Shown here piece after piece: positions 44,209 through 53,047 of a stretch of 64,000 nt of DNA. Position numbers and translations under genes: made by a program. Under the pieces are notes generated by a model, which worked only from the letters and a program-made list of their open reading frames with translations, did not search any database and was not told where the DNA came from. Location: positions 62,001-126,000 of the forward strand of contig NZ_JAGDFX010000003.1 in assembly GCF_017498065.1 (NCBI RefSeq), in the 5' to 3' direction. The stretch is from Oceanisphaera pacifica. Its GTDB lineage: Bacteria; Pseudomonadota; Gammaproteobacteria; Enterobacterales; Aeromonadaceae. The first letter of the stretch is position 1. The number at the start of each line of letters is the position of its first letter.

Positions 44209-45027
44209 ATGGACCCTAAACGTTTTATTGGCTTATTTAGAGATATTACGACCGATATTATACTCGAAGCCATGCTAGTGGTGGTGGTCGCCATTCTCTT
44301 TATTTGGTTAACTCAGCGCATATTACCTTGGCTTGCTAGTCACTTGCATAGCCAGCGTCGATTGTTTGTGCTGGCTCTTATCCCGACTATTCGTGTGCTT
44401 GTGATAGCGGGCGCTATACTTTGGATCGTCCCATTATTTATTGAATTAACCGTACAAAATACCATTGCGATATTAAGTGTGACCGGCTTGGCGATAGGGT
44501 TTGCGCTAAAAGATTATGTCAGTAGTTTACTGGCTGGTGTCGTGGCTGCATACGAAATGCCCTATCGACCGGGTGATTGGATTGAGGTCGACGGTCATTA
44601 TGGCGAAGTTAAACATATTGGTATACGAGTGGTTGAAATTGTCACACCGCAAGATACGGTGATTTATGTTCCGCATCAAACAATATGGACGGGGCTGATT
44701 CAAAATGCCAATAATGGCGGTGCCAGCTTAATGTGTGTAGTTAACTTTTATCTTAGCCCAGATCATAACGCGAATGAAGTGCGTCAGGTATTAGAAGACG
44801 TGGCATTATCTAGCCCCTATTTAAAACTAAGCCAACCTGTAGTGGTGCTATTAGAAGAGCAGCCTTGGGGCACACATTATCGTATCAAAGCTTATCCGAT
44901 GGATCCCAGACAACAGTTTCAGTTTATGTCTGACTTAACTGCGCGAGGCAAAGATAGCCTGCGCAAAATGCCTGTCAGTTTTGCCCGTATCCCTGCAGAG
45001 CAGTCGATGGATGTTAGCCGCTTTTAA
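44209..45027 (+). CDS. small-conductance mechanosensitive channel, MscS family
   Basis: 272 residues from ATG 44209 (GTG 44203 is two codons earlier). Two or three membrane segments lead into the pore helix VTGLAIGFALKDYVSSLLAGVVAAYEMPYRPGDWIEVDGHYGEVKHIGIRVVEI, the most conserved MscS stretch. Then comes the beta domain (VIYVPHQTIWTGLIQNANN, with Asn residues of the QNxN type) and the alpha/beta C-terminal domain. It releases small solutes on hypo-osmotic shock. It is co-transcribed with the preceding P-loop-like gene, an unusual pairing for MscS and the main clue to that gene's role. Confidence 0.9.
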   Translation: MDPKRFIGLFRDITTDIILEAMLVVVVAILFIWLTQRILPWLASHLHSQRRLFVLALIPTIRVLVIAGAILWIVPLFIELTVQNTIAILSVTGLAIGFALKDYVSSLLAGVVAAYEMPYRPGDWIEVDGHYGEVKHIGIRVVEIVTPQDTVIYVPHQTIWTGLIQNANNGGASLMCVVNFYLSPDHNANEVRQVLEDVALSSPYLKLSQPVVVLLEEQPWGTHYRIKAYPMDPRQQFQFMSDLTARGKDSLRKMPVSFARIPAEQSMDVSRF

Positions 45028-45091
45028 GCACGGTTATTGTTATCTAAGGACTAACAAGCGCACGTTTTGGCTCATATAAAGAGTATGGCTT

Positions 45092-47611
45092 TTATTTTTG
45101 GCTTAAATACAAGGCTGTAAACTCTTCTGCTGAAACAGGGCGGCCGGTTAAATACCCTTGAATTAAATCAACCTGATAATGGCGTAAGGCTTCAAGTTGT
45201 GCTTGAGTTTCTACGCCCTCGGCTACCACTGTCAGTTTAAGACCTTTTGCCATACCGGTGATCGCCGCAAGAATGGCTTCGCTGCCGGCATTTTCATTCA
45301 GTTGTTGAATAAAAGAACGATCAACTTTAAGGGTAGTAAGGGGGAGCTGATGTAAATAACTGAGAGAAGAGTAGCCGGTACCAAAATCATCCATGGCTAT
45401 ATTGCAACCAAACTCACGCAATGCGGTGAGTACTTTAATGGCGGGTTGTTGTTTGTCGAGTAAGATGCTTTCGGTTAGCTCAAAGCTTAACAAGCCTGTT
45501 GGTAATTGAAAGGTGTCATACAAAGCACGAACCTGTGTAATTAAGTCGTGCTGCCAAAATTGTTGGGCTGATAAGTTTACCGCAACCGGTACCGGAGATA
45601 GCCCCGCATCTAGCCAATGACGCAGCTGCGCGGCAACCATGGTCATTAACCGCTTGCTTAAGGATAATATCAGCCCCGAGCGTTCAGCCAGCGCAATAAA
45701 GTCAACCGGAGACACTTGACCAAAGTCAGGGTGCTGCCAGCGTGCCAAGGCTTCCATGCTCACTAATTGTTGAGGCGAGTCACTGGAAAAGAGTGGCTGA
45801 TAATGCAGACTCAGTCCCTCATTACTATCAATAGCATTGCGTAAAGCCGTTTCCATCGCAAGCCAACGATGCTCGTGAGCATCTAAGTGAGTGCTGTATA
45901 AGCGATAGGTGTTACGTCCTTCTTGCTTTGCGCGATACATAGCGGCATCCGCTTGGTGCAATAATTGCTCTGTATTAGTAGCGTCGTCAGGATACAAGCT
46001 GATTCCCATGCTACAGCCAATGCGAAAATGCTGATTTTTGAGCTGAAAGGGGGCACCAATGGCATCAATTAATCTTCTCGCCACCCGAGTGACTTCATCA
46101 GTGTCAGTTATACTCGGTAAAATGGCAATAAACTCATCGCCGCCTAAGCGCGCTAATGTATCGTCTTCTTGTAATCGTGCGGCCATTCTACGAGCAACAT
46201 CGAGTAATAGATCGTCTCCTGCAGCATGACCTAGGCTATCATTCACCTGTTTAAAATGGTCGAGATCGATAAACAACACCGCAAACCGTTCTTTATGGCG
46301 ATGCGCATGCTTTATCGCTTGTTCAAGCCGGTCTTCGAGCAAGCGCCGATTAGGCAGTTGAGTGAGGGCGTCGTAGTAGGCAAGCTTGCGGATCCGATCT
46401 TCATTTTCTCGAATATGAGTAATATCGGTAAACAAGGCGGCAAAGTGAGTGATATCGCCATTATCATGGTAAATAGTGGTAATGGTTAATAATTCTAAAT
46501 AAAGCTGACCATTTTTATGCCGATTCCAAATTTCTCCTCGCCAATAACCCTTATCGTGTAAGGCTCTCCACATCTTTTCATAAAAAACGTTATCGTGTCT
46601 GCCTGAGGATAATAAGCTGGGCTTTTGTCCTAATGCTTCTTCAGCGGTATAGCCGGTGGTGTGAGTGAAAGCTGGGTTGATAAAAGTGATTTCACTGTTC
46701 GCATTAGTGATCATTACGCCTTCTAATGAGGCCTCAATCACCCGTTCTGCTAGGTGCAAGTTCAACCGAGAGTGCAGCATAGTATTGTCACGTTCAGCCA
46801 GTGCATGGTGAAGTTCAATACTGTATCGCTGTTCTGCGCCATCCAATATATTTTGAAATCCTAATAACCCCACAATGTGCTGACTGTCTTTGTCTTTCAC
46901 TGCTAAATGACGCAATCGCTTATCAATCAGTATATCCCTAGCACGCAATAAAGAATCGTTTGGATTTATAGTCAACAAAGGGCGGCTGGCCAGCTTACTA
47001 AGCGGAGTATCCCCTGGGTGACATGCCACAAAGCGCACCATATCTCGCTCGGTAATCATACCAAGTTCACCGCCGCCACAACTGACAATAGCCGCATCTT
47101 GCTGTTGTTCGAGCATAAACAAGGCCGTTTGTCCTAATGTTAACGACCCAGGCAATAACAAGGGATCTTTGTCCATGGTGTCTTTGACGATACGCAAGCT
47201 TAAGTACATTTCTAGCCCTTGTTTGAGGGCGACGTCGGTTTGCGAAATAATGCCTTGCGGGTGGCCTGCATCATCAGTCACTAAAAAGTGACGGCGCTGC
47301 TCTTGATTAAAGCGCTGGGCAACGTCAGTGATAGACGTTGCCATATTCACGCTGCTCACCGGGCTACTCATTACCTGACTAATGGGAGTATATGATGAGT
47401 TAGGATCATTAAAGTTAAAGCGCAAACTATCGTGTTCTGTCCAAATGCCAACCGCAACGCCGTTTTTGATAACCAGTACAGAGCTGCATTGGCGTGCTGC
47501 CATGCGCTCTGCAGCTTCGTATAGCGGGGTATTGGGTGAGCAAGTAAGCAGACCTTTATGCATTAAGCGCTCAACTGGCATATCGAAGGAAGTCGAATCG
47601 AGGTAATTCAC
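45092..47611 (-). CDS. CBS(x4)-PAS-GGDEF-EAL cyclic-di-GMP signalling protein
   Basis: 839 residues, cytoplasmic. Two Bateman modules, four CBS repeats, occupy about 10-265 (VERLMHKGLLTCSPNTPL; ISQVMSSPVSSV; LGMITERDMVRFV; RHLAVKDKDSQHIVGLLGF). A PAS domain follows (about 285-405, VIEASLEGVMITNANSEITFINPAF), then GGDEF (GGDEF at 490-494, with LDHFKQVNDSLGH) and EAL (MEAL at 619-622, later DDFGTGYSSLSYL and VVAEGVET). Both active sites appear intact, so it could both make and degrade c-di-GMP, with CBS likely sensing an adenosyl ligand. Start GTG at 47611 with AGGTAG upstream. Single gene. Confidence 0.9.
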   Translation of the reverse strand: MNYLDSTSFDMPVERLMHKGLLTCSPNTPLYEAAERMAARQCSSVLVIKNGVAVGIWTEHDSLRFNFNDPNSSYTPISQVMSSPVSSVNMATSITDVAQRFNQEQRRHFLVTDDAGHPQGIISQTDVALKQGLEMYLSLRIVKDTMDKDPLLLPGSLTLGQTALFMLEQQQDAAIVSCGGGELGMITERDMVRFVACHPGDTPLSKLASRPLLTINPNDSLLRARDILIDKRLRHLAVKDKDSQHIVGLLGFQNILDGAEQRYSIELHHALAERDNTMLHSRLNLHLAERVIEASLEGVMITNANSEITFINPAFTHTTGYTAEEALGQKPSLLSSGRHDNVFYEKMWRALHDKGYWRGEIWNRHKNGQLYLELLTITTIYHDNGDITHFAALFTDITHIRENEDRIRKLAYYDALTQLPNRRLLEDRLEQAIKHAHRHKERFAVLFIDLDHFKQVNDSLGHAAGDDLLLDVARRMAARLQEDDTLARLGGDEFIAILPSITDTDEVTRVARRLIDAIGAPFQLKNQHFRIGCSMGISLYPDDATNTEQLLHQADAAMYRAKQEGRNTYRLYSTHLDAHEHRWLAMETALRNAIDSNEGLSLHYQPLFSSDSPQQLVSMEALARWQHPDFGQVSPVDFIALAERSGLILSLSKRLMTMVAAQLRHWLDAGLSPVPVAVNLSAQQFWQHDLITQVRALYDTFQLPTGLLSFELTESILLDKQQPAIKVLTALREFGCNIAMDDFGTGYSSLSYLHQLPLTTLKVDRSFIQQLNENAGSEAILAAITGMAKGLKLTVVAEGVETQAQLEALRHYQVDLIQGYLTGRPVSAEEFTALYLSQK

Positions 47612-47722
47612 GTTAACTATCTACCTACATTTTAATCAGGTTTGGCCTCTACTTTAGCATATTGCGCTACCTCAACCGAAGAGTGCGGTCAATTAATCAT
47701 ACGTTTTATTTGAGGTACAGCC

Positions 47723-48172
47723 CTAATGTACGGCTGTAGAAGGTCTATCAGGTTCGTCTTCATTCATTAAAAAACCCAGCTCAGCGACTTCCAACAATAA
47801 CTGTTGAGTGGCCATTAAGGCATGCTGCACTATCCACAAAAATTGGGCTTGATCGATACCGGCTTTGGTATGTAAATAATCTGCCACAATTAAACGCGGC
47901 ATATTATCATCTAATACGTCGACAAATATCTTAAGGCTGGGGTAGTTCATATTTAAACGCGTTAAGTCAGCCATAAGCGTCAGTAACGCTGTCGGTCTAA
48001 TTTCTATTTCACTAGTAAGAATCGCGCCTTCATGCTCAACAAACAGCCGACTTTCCAATATACCATCTAGCGCCTGTAACTCAGAAAAGTGGATGCCATG
48101 GCAGTGTTCACATACATAGTGTTCGATATAGCCGGCATTGAGCCAACGCATGGCCGTTTCTGCTGTTAACAC
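47723..48172 (-). CDS. ybjN: YbjN-like protein (DUF1790 / YbjN domain)
   Basis: 149 residues from a GTG start with GGGAG upstream. It aligns by eye with E. coli YbjN: a CEHCHGIHFSEL region matching CDNCQALHL, LDGILESRLFVEHEG, EIRPTALLTLMADLTRLN and VDVLDDNMPRLIVAD. YbjN is a soluble protein with a type-III-chaperone-like fold that affects motility and stress phenotypes in E. coli; its molecular role is not established. Lies between the c-di-GMP protein and a universal stress gene. Confidence 0.85.
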   Translation of the reverse strand: MLTAETAMRWLNAGYIEHYVCEHCHGIHFSELQALDGILESRLFVEHEGAILTSEIEIRPTALLTLMADLTRLNMNYPSLKIFVDVLDDNMPRLIVADYLHTKAGIDQAQFLWIVQHALMATQQLLLEVAELGFLMNEDEPDRPSTAVH

Positions 48173-48241
48173 TCAAACTCCCTAATAATCAGTAACGGGC
48201 TTTAAAGGTGGTCAGTGTAAACTAAAGGGAGAGTGAGGAGA

Positions 48242-48273
48242 ATAAAAAGCGTAGCAATAGCCTACTGCTACGC
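48242..48273 (-). terminator. orphan intrinsic terminator on the minus strand
   Basis: On the minus strand GCGTAGCA (48266-48273 complement), a nine-base loop, TGCTACGC (48249-48256 complement), followed by TTTTTATT. No minus-strand protein gene lies immediately upstream; the plus-strand usp gene starts at 48382. It may end a small RNA transcribed from the 48.3-48.4 kb region. Confidence 0.6.
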
Positions 48274-48381
48274 CGATGCACGCCCTTGTTGCTGGAGTAA
48301 TTTGCTTTTATCAACAAAAACAGGAATGCTCGTCTAATGACGTAAAGAAATGATGTCTCTGACTGAATAAGGAAAACGGAC

Positions 48382-49242
48382 TTGAAAACGCTACTTGTTG
48401 CTATCGATTTAGAACCCGGCTCGTTGCGAGTTGTTAATAGGGCGGCTGAGCTGGCAGAACAGCTAAAAGCCAAGTTACATATTGTTCATGTAGTAGATGA
48501 TGCGCTGACCTTGTATGAACCTATGGTGGAAATTTCGGTGCGCCATCGATTGCAACAAGCAGCAGAGCGGGCATTACAAGAGTTTTTTGAGCAATTGCCC
48601 CCTAGCGTACAGGCCCACACACGCTGTCATGTGGTGCTGGGTAAGCCCCATCAAGCCTTGAGTCGACAGGTAAACCAATTTAATGCCGATATTCTTATTG
48701 TTGGGCGCCACCATATAGAGCCGCTACGGGATTTATTTGTCGGCACCACAGCAGAGCGTTTACTACGCCATTGTGATATTCCATTATTAATGGTGAGCGT
48801 CGACTCAGTGCAAACCTATCAACATATATTAGCGGCCACAGACTTTTCACGCAGCTCACATCATGCCTTGCAGGCCAGTCTAGCTTTAGCGCCGCGCGCA
48901 GATATTCGACTGGTGCATGTTTGTGATCCTCCTTTTAGTGGTTTTGTGCGTTATGACCAACAAGATCTGGACGCCATGTTAGCGCAAAAGCATGAGCGCT
49001 TACGCCAAGAAGTAAATACCGAAATGGCGCACTTTTTGGCAGACGATGACCATAGTCGTATTCTCACCGATATTTTAATGGGCGATGTTGAAGAATGTCT
49101 CACCCTAGCGGTAGAGCAGCAGCGTCCCCAGTTACTGGTATTAGGTACTCATGGTCGACAGGGCATCAGTCGCCTACTCATTGGCAGTGTGGCCACTCGC
49201 TTTTTAAGCACGCTTCCCTGCGATGTATTAGTTGCACGCTAG
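48382..49242 (+). CDS. double-domain universal stress protein (UspA family)
   Basis: 286 residues, two tandem Usp folds of about 140 each, starting at a TTG with AAGGA eight bases upstream. Domain 1: TLLVAIDLEPGSLRVVNRAAELA, ending DILIVGRHHIEPLRDLFVGTTAERLLRHCDIPLLMV. Domain 2: HILAATDFSRSSHHALQASLALA, ending LLVLGTHGRQGISRLLIGSVATRFLSTLPCDVLVAR. Both have the G-2x-G-9x-G(S/T)-type nucleotide loop (GTHGRQGISRLLIGS in domain 2). The ligand is AMP/ATP in related proteins. Different subgroup from the two Usp genes at 52-54 kb. Confidence 0.9.
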   Translation: MKTLLVAIDLEPGSLRVVNRAAELAEQLKAKLHIVHVVDDALTLYEPMVEISVRHRLQQAAERALQEFFEQLPPSVQAHTRCHVVLGKPHQALSRQVNQFNADILIVGRHHIEPLRDLFVGTTAERLLRHCDIPLLMVSVDSVQTYQHILAATDFSRSSHHALQASLALAPRADIRLVHVCDPPFSGFVRYDQQDLDAMLAQKHERLRQEVNTEMAHFLADDDHSRILTDILMGDVEECLTLAVEQQRPQLLVLGTHGRQGISRLLIGSVATRFLSTLPCDVLVAR

Positions 49243-49271
49243 CAAAAGACGGAGAGCATTGTCTGATGTAC

Positions 49272-50096
49272 TTACTGGTTTAAAAATAAGCTTGGCCAGT
49301 CTTGTTGGTGATGGCCTAACACCAAAAAGTGAGGGTTCAGTAATTGGCCGGTGTTACTGTAATCTAAAGGCTTCCCATTCAGTTGTATTACCGAGCCGCC
49401 AGCTTGCTCTACCACACAATGAGCCGCTGCCGTATCCCATAAAGAGGTTGGGCCCAAACGAGGATAAACATCAGCGCTGCCTTCGGCGACTAGACACAAC
49501 TTAAGTGAACTGCCCATGGCCACTAGCTCATGGTTGCCTAATTGTTCTAATAAACGAGGCATGGCATCGCCGGCATGAGAACGGCTACCTACCACACGCC
49601 AAGGCTGTTCTGGAGTGTGTGTGGCAACGTTAAGAACGCTAACTTCTCCTTGATCATCTACTTTTTGTGCGCCCAAGCCCCGAGCTGCGGTATAACAAAG
49701 TGCTAATGCGGGAGCATAAACGACTCCTAATACCGGCTTGCCATGTTCTACTAAGGCAATATTGACGGTGAACTCACCGTTGCGCTTAATAAACTCTTTG
49801 GTGCCATCAAGGGGATCAATTAACCAATATCGACCTTGAGTGTCGGCGCCGGCAAAAGCGGCGGTATCTTCTTCAGATAATACGGGTAACAAGGGTGTTA
49901 ATTGTTTTAACTGTTGATCAATTAACCGGTGAGCCGCCGCATCTGCTTCAGTAAGCGGTGAGCTATCGGCTTTTTCTGTCACACTAAATGGCCGACTGTA
50001 TATTTCCATAATAAGCGCACCGGCTTCGCGTGCAATGTTGGCAACATCCGCCACCAAGCGAGTCGTTAAATATTGTTTATGCACACCGAACTCCAT
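49272..50096 (-). CDS. cysQ: 3'(2'),5'-bisphosphate nucleotidase CysQ
   Basis: 274 residues of the inositol-monophosphatase fold. The metal-site motifs are SPLTEADAAAH, SEEDTAAF, WLIDPLDGTKEFIKRNGEFTVNIALVE (DPxDGT) and TSLWDTAAAHCVVEQAGG (WDxAA). CysQ hydrolyses 3'-phosphoadenosine 5'-phosphate, recycling the by-product of sulfate assimilation and limiting PAP toxicity. The TKEF and GEFTVNIALVE blocks separate it from SuhB-type enzymes. AAGG six bases before ATG. Convergent with the first usp gene. Confidence 0.92.
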   Translation of the reverse strand: MEFGVHKQYLTTRLVADVANIAREAGALIMEIYSRPFSVTEKADSSPLTEADAAAHRLIDQQLKQLTPLLPVLSEEDTAAFAGADTQGRYWLIDPLDGTKEFIKRNGEFTVNIALVEHGKPVLGVVYAPALALCYTAARGLGAQKVDDQGEVSVLNVATHTPEQPWRVVGSRSHAGDAMPRLLEQLGNHELVAMGSSLKLCLVAEGSADVYPRLGPTSLWDTAAAHCVVEQAGGSVIQLNGKPLDYSNTGQLLNPHFLVLGHHQQDWPSLFLNQ

Positions 50097-50303
50097 CGAT
50101 AACCTTTGATAAGTATCTTTATGATATAAAAAAACGCTGCTTATTCCTATTTGTCTGCACTGTTATTATTTTTTATGCGGCAGTATTGGGTGCGCAGCAA
50201 CCGATAAGTTTGCGCACTCTTTGAACTTTAGGCCAACAGTCGGTATCCTAGCCGACTTTAATGCTTCCTATCTTTTCATCCCGTTAACTTGTGAGTTCAC
50301 TTC

Positions 50304-51896
50304 TTGATTTCCACTAACAATATCACCATGCAGTTCGGCGCCAAGCCGTTATTTGAAAACATTTCCGTTAAATTTGGCGAGGGTAATCGCTATGGCCTGA
50401 TTGGTGCCAACGGTTGTGGTAAATCCACCTTTATGAAAATTATGGGCGGCGATCTTGAGCCAAGTGCTGGCAATATTAGCCTAGATGCCAACGAGCGACT
50501 GGGTAAGTTGCGCCAAGATCAGTTTGCTTTTGAAGAGCACAGAGTATTGGATGTGGTGATGATGGGACACACAGAGTTGTGGGCTGCTATTCATGAGCGC
50601 GATGCCATTTATGCTAATTTAGAAGCCAGCGACGATGACTACATGCGCGCCGCTGAACTTGAGGGCGTGGTGGCTGAGTATGACGGTTACACTGCCGAGG
50701 CGCGTGCCGGAGAGCTTTTGTTAGGGGTCGGTATAGAGGTAGAACAGCACACAGGCCCTATGAGTGAAGTGGCGCCTGGCTTAAAGCTGCGAGTATTATT
50801 AGCTCAAGCCTTGTTTTCTAACCCCGATGTATTGCTGCTTGACGAACCCACCAACAACTTGGATATCGACACCATACGCTGGCTAGAAAGTGCCCTAAAC
50901 GAGCGTGATAGCACAATGGTAATTATTTCTCATGACCGTCACTTTTTAAACAGTGTCTGCACTCACATGGCCGATTTAGACTTTGGCGAGCTGCGGGTTT
51001 ATCCGGGTAATTACGATGATTACATGCTGGCGTCAACCCAAGCACGCGAGCGTTTAATGTCTGATAACGCCAAGAAAAAGTCACAAATTGCCGATCTACA
51101 ATCCTTTGTGGCGCGTTTTAGTGCCAACGCCTCTAAAGCCAAGCAGGCAACATCACGTGCCAAGCAGATAGATAAAATTAAGCTAGAAGAAGTTAAAGTC
51201 TCTAGTCGTCAAAATCCCTTTATACGCTTTGAGCAAGATAAAAAGTTGTACCGTAATATCTTAGAGGTTGAGCAGCTAGCTCAGGGCTATGATGATAACA
51301 TTTTGTTTAGCAAGCTAGATATGTTGGTTGAGGTTGGTGAGCGTATCGCCATTTTAGGGGCGAACGGTGTGGGTAAAACCACCTTAGTTAAAACCCTAGT
51401 GGGTGAGCTTGCGCCTAAAAGTGGGCATTATAAATGGTCGGAAAATGCCAGCATCGGTTATTACGCGCAAGACCATAGCGACGACTTTGATGTCGACTTA
51501 ACGGTATTTGACTGGATGAGCCAATGGCAACAAGCCGGAGATGATGAGCAAACCGTGCGCAGCGTGTTGGGGCGTTTACTGTTTAGCCAAGACGACATTA
51601 AGAAAAAAGTAGGCGTCTTGTCGGGTGGTGAGCAAGGTCGCATGTTGTTTGGCAAGTTGATGATGCAAAAACCCAATATTTTGATCATGGATGAGCCAAC
51701 CAACCACTTAGATATGGAGTCTATCGAGTCGTTAAATATGGCATTAGAGCTATATGAAGGAACGCTTATTTTTGTTTCTCATGACCGTGAGTTCGTATCT
51801 TCATTAGCCACGCGCATTTTAGAGCTAAGTGAAAGCGGGGTGCGTAACTTTAGCGGCAGCTACGAAGAGTACTTACGAGAAAAAGGTATCGTATAA
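50304..51896 (+). CDS. ybiT: ABC-F ATPase YbiT
   Basis: 530 residues starting at a TTG ([20 protein letters not shown]), homologous along its full length to E. coli YbiT. Two ABC cassettes, each with Walker A ([18 protein letters not shown]), LSGGE-type signature ([12 protein letters not shown] in the second; [11 protein letters not shown] in the first) and Walker B with DEPTNNLD / [10 protein letters not shown]-site-tRNA-interaction linker lies between them ([22 protein letters not shown]). There are no membrane segments. ABC-F proteins bind the ribosomal E site and relieve stalled peptidyl transfer. Strong terminator downstream. Confidence 0.95.
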   Translation: MISTNNITMQFGAKPLFENISVKFGEGNRYGLIGANGCGKSTFMKIMGGDLEPSAGNISLDANERLGKLRQDQFAFEEHRVLDVVMMGHTELWAAIHERDAIYANLEASDDDYMRAAELEGVVAEYDGYTAEARAGELLLGVGIEVEQHTGPMSEVAPGLKLRVLLAQALFSNPDVLLLDEPTNNLDIDTIRWLESALNERDSTMVIISHDRHFLNSVCTHMADLDFGELRVYPGNYDDYMLASTQARERLMSDNAKKKSQIADLQSFVARFSANASKAKQATSRAKQIDKIKLEEVKVSSRQNPFIRFEQDKKLYRNILEVEQLAQGYDDNILFSKLDMLVEVGERIAILGANGVGKTTLVKTLVGELAPKSGHYKWSENASIGYYAQDHSDDFDVDLTVFDWMSQWQQAGDDEQTVRSVLGRLLFSQDDIKKKVGVLSGGEQGRMLFGKLMMQKPNILIMDEPTNHLDMESIESLNMALELYEGTLIFVSHDREFVSSLATRILELSESGVRNFSGSYEEYLREKGIV

Positions 51897-51930
51897 CCTT
51901 TTATCTTTGTATTTAAAATCCAAATAAGCA

Positions 51931-51964
51931 AAGCCCCAACAGACACTGTCTGTTGGGGCTTTTA
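51931..51964. terminator. bidirectional terminator, ybiT / usp
   Basis: AAGCCCCAACAGAC (51931-51944) pairs perfectly with GTCTGTTGGGGCTT (51948-51961), followed by T residues. It lies between ybiT and the convergent usp gene. Confidence 0.85.
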
Positions 51965-51983
51965 AGTATTAGGTGTTATATGG

Positions 51984-52838
51984 TTAACGTAAAATCAACA
52001 TAGGTTGGCAAGACTCTTTGAGCATCAAGTTAGTAATGCTGCCTAATAACCACCGACGAATACGAGAATGGCCGTATGCACCCATCACCAGTAAGTCGAT
52101 GTCTTGTTTTTCTTGGTAGGCCAGTAGGTTTTGCTTAACCTCGCCTTGTAACAGTGCTGATACCGCTTTTAATCCGGCTTCTTCTAGCTGTAAACGAGCC
52201 ACTTCTAGCTGCTCAAGGTTTTGTGGATCTGGGCCGGCAACCATAACCAAGTGACATTCTAACCCTTTAAATAACGGCGAAGAGGTGAGCATATCTAAGC
52301 CTTTGCGAGTGGTTTTACTGCCATCAAACGCCAGCATCACTTTTTTAGGTTGTACAAACTTATCAAGAGTGAGTAATAGCGGCTTATCTGTAGTACGAAT
52401 AACTTGCTCTACATGACTCCCTAAGCGGTGTGTTGAGTCGTCTTCGTTGGCACCTTGACGACCCAGTACGAGTAATTGGCAGTAATCATCGTATTGCTCT
52501 AGTTCTTCAACAATACGGCCTTCTTGCTGAATAGTACGCGGACTAGGGTAGCCCGATTCCACAACATGCTGTGCTGCTTGATCCAAAATTTGCTGACTGT
52601 GTGCTTTGGCAAGCGCTGCTCGCTTGGCGTCTAGGTCTTCGAGTTCTTTGATCACGTTATCTTGCATGCTGAGGGTGGCAGCCCCACTGATATTGTATAA
52701 TAACGTAGGTTCACGCTTAGGTAGTATATGCAATAATACTAGGGAGGCGTCTAGTTGACGGCTGGCCCAAGCTGCATAGTCGCACACGGAAGTGGTGTGT
52801 TTGGAGCCATCAATACAGGCTAATACATTTGTTCTCAT
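51984..52838 (-). CDS. double-domain universal stress protein
   Basis: About 284 residues, two tandem Usp folds. The start MRTNVLACIDGSKHTTSVCDYAAWAS at 52838 is favoured over 52847 because GGGA is then well spaced. The first domain ends LLVLGRQGANEDDSTHRLGSHVEQVIR with an altered nucleotide loop. The second (KVMLAFDGSKTTRKGLDML) ends LLVMGAYGHSRIRRWLLGSITNLML, with the intact GxxGxxxxR...GS pattern. It is a clear paralogue of the next gene (53048-53899) in the same orientation, with a terminator between them. Confidence 0.9.
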   Translation of the reverse strand: MRTNVLACIDGSKHTTSVCDYAAWASRQLDASLVLLHILPKREPTLLYNISGAATLSMQDNVIKELEDLDAKRAALAKAHSQQILDQAAQHVVESGYPSPRTIQQEGRIVEELEQYDDYCQLLVLGRQGANEDDSTHRLGSHVEQVIRTTDKPLLLTLDKFVQPKKVMLAFDGSKTTRKGLDMLTSSPLFKGLECHLVMVAGPDPQNLEQLEVARLQLEEAGLKAVSALLQGEVKQNLLAYQEKQDIDLLVMGAYGHSRIRRWLLGSITNLMLKESCQPMLILR

Positions 52839-52968
52839 ATATTTCATCCCGATGATAAGTTATTGACTCTAAAATAGAAAAGAGTCGCGGGGGCTCCGAC
52901 TCAATATCAATGTAGCATACTTCTAATAAGATAAAGCTTGATGTCTATCAATTCTCACACTCTTATCA

Positions 52969-53001
52969 CAAAAAACCGCCTTGTGATTAACAAGGCGGTT
53001 T
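52969..53001 (-). terminator. intrinsic terminator between the two usp paralogues
   Basis: AAACCGCCTTG (minus-strand arm over 52991-53001) pairs with CAAGGCGGTTT (52973-52983 complement), followed on the minus strand by a run of T residues. It ends the upstream usp/sulP transcript before the second usp gene. Confidence 0.85.
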
Positions 53002-53047
53002 ACAGGCAATGTCGTTTATAGCCTTAGTTAAAGGCGCGGGTTAACGT

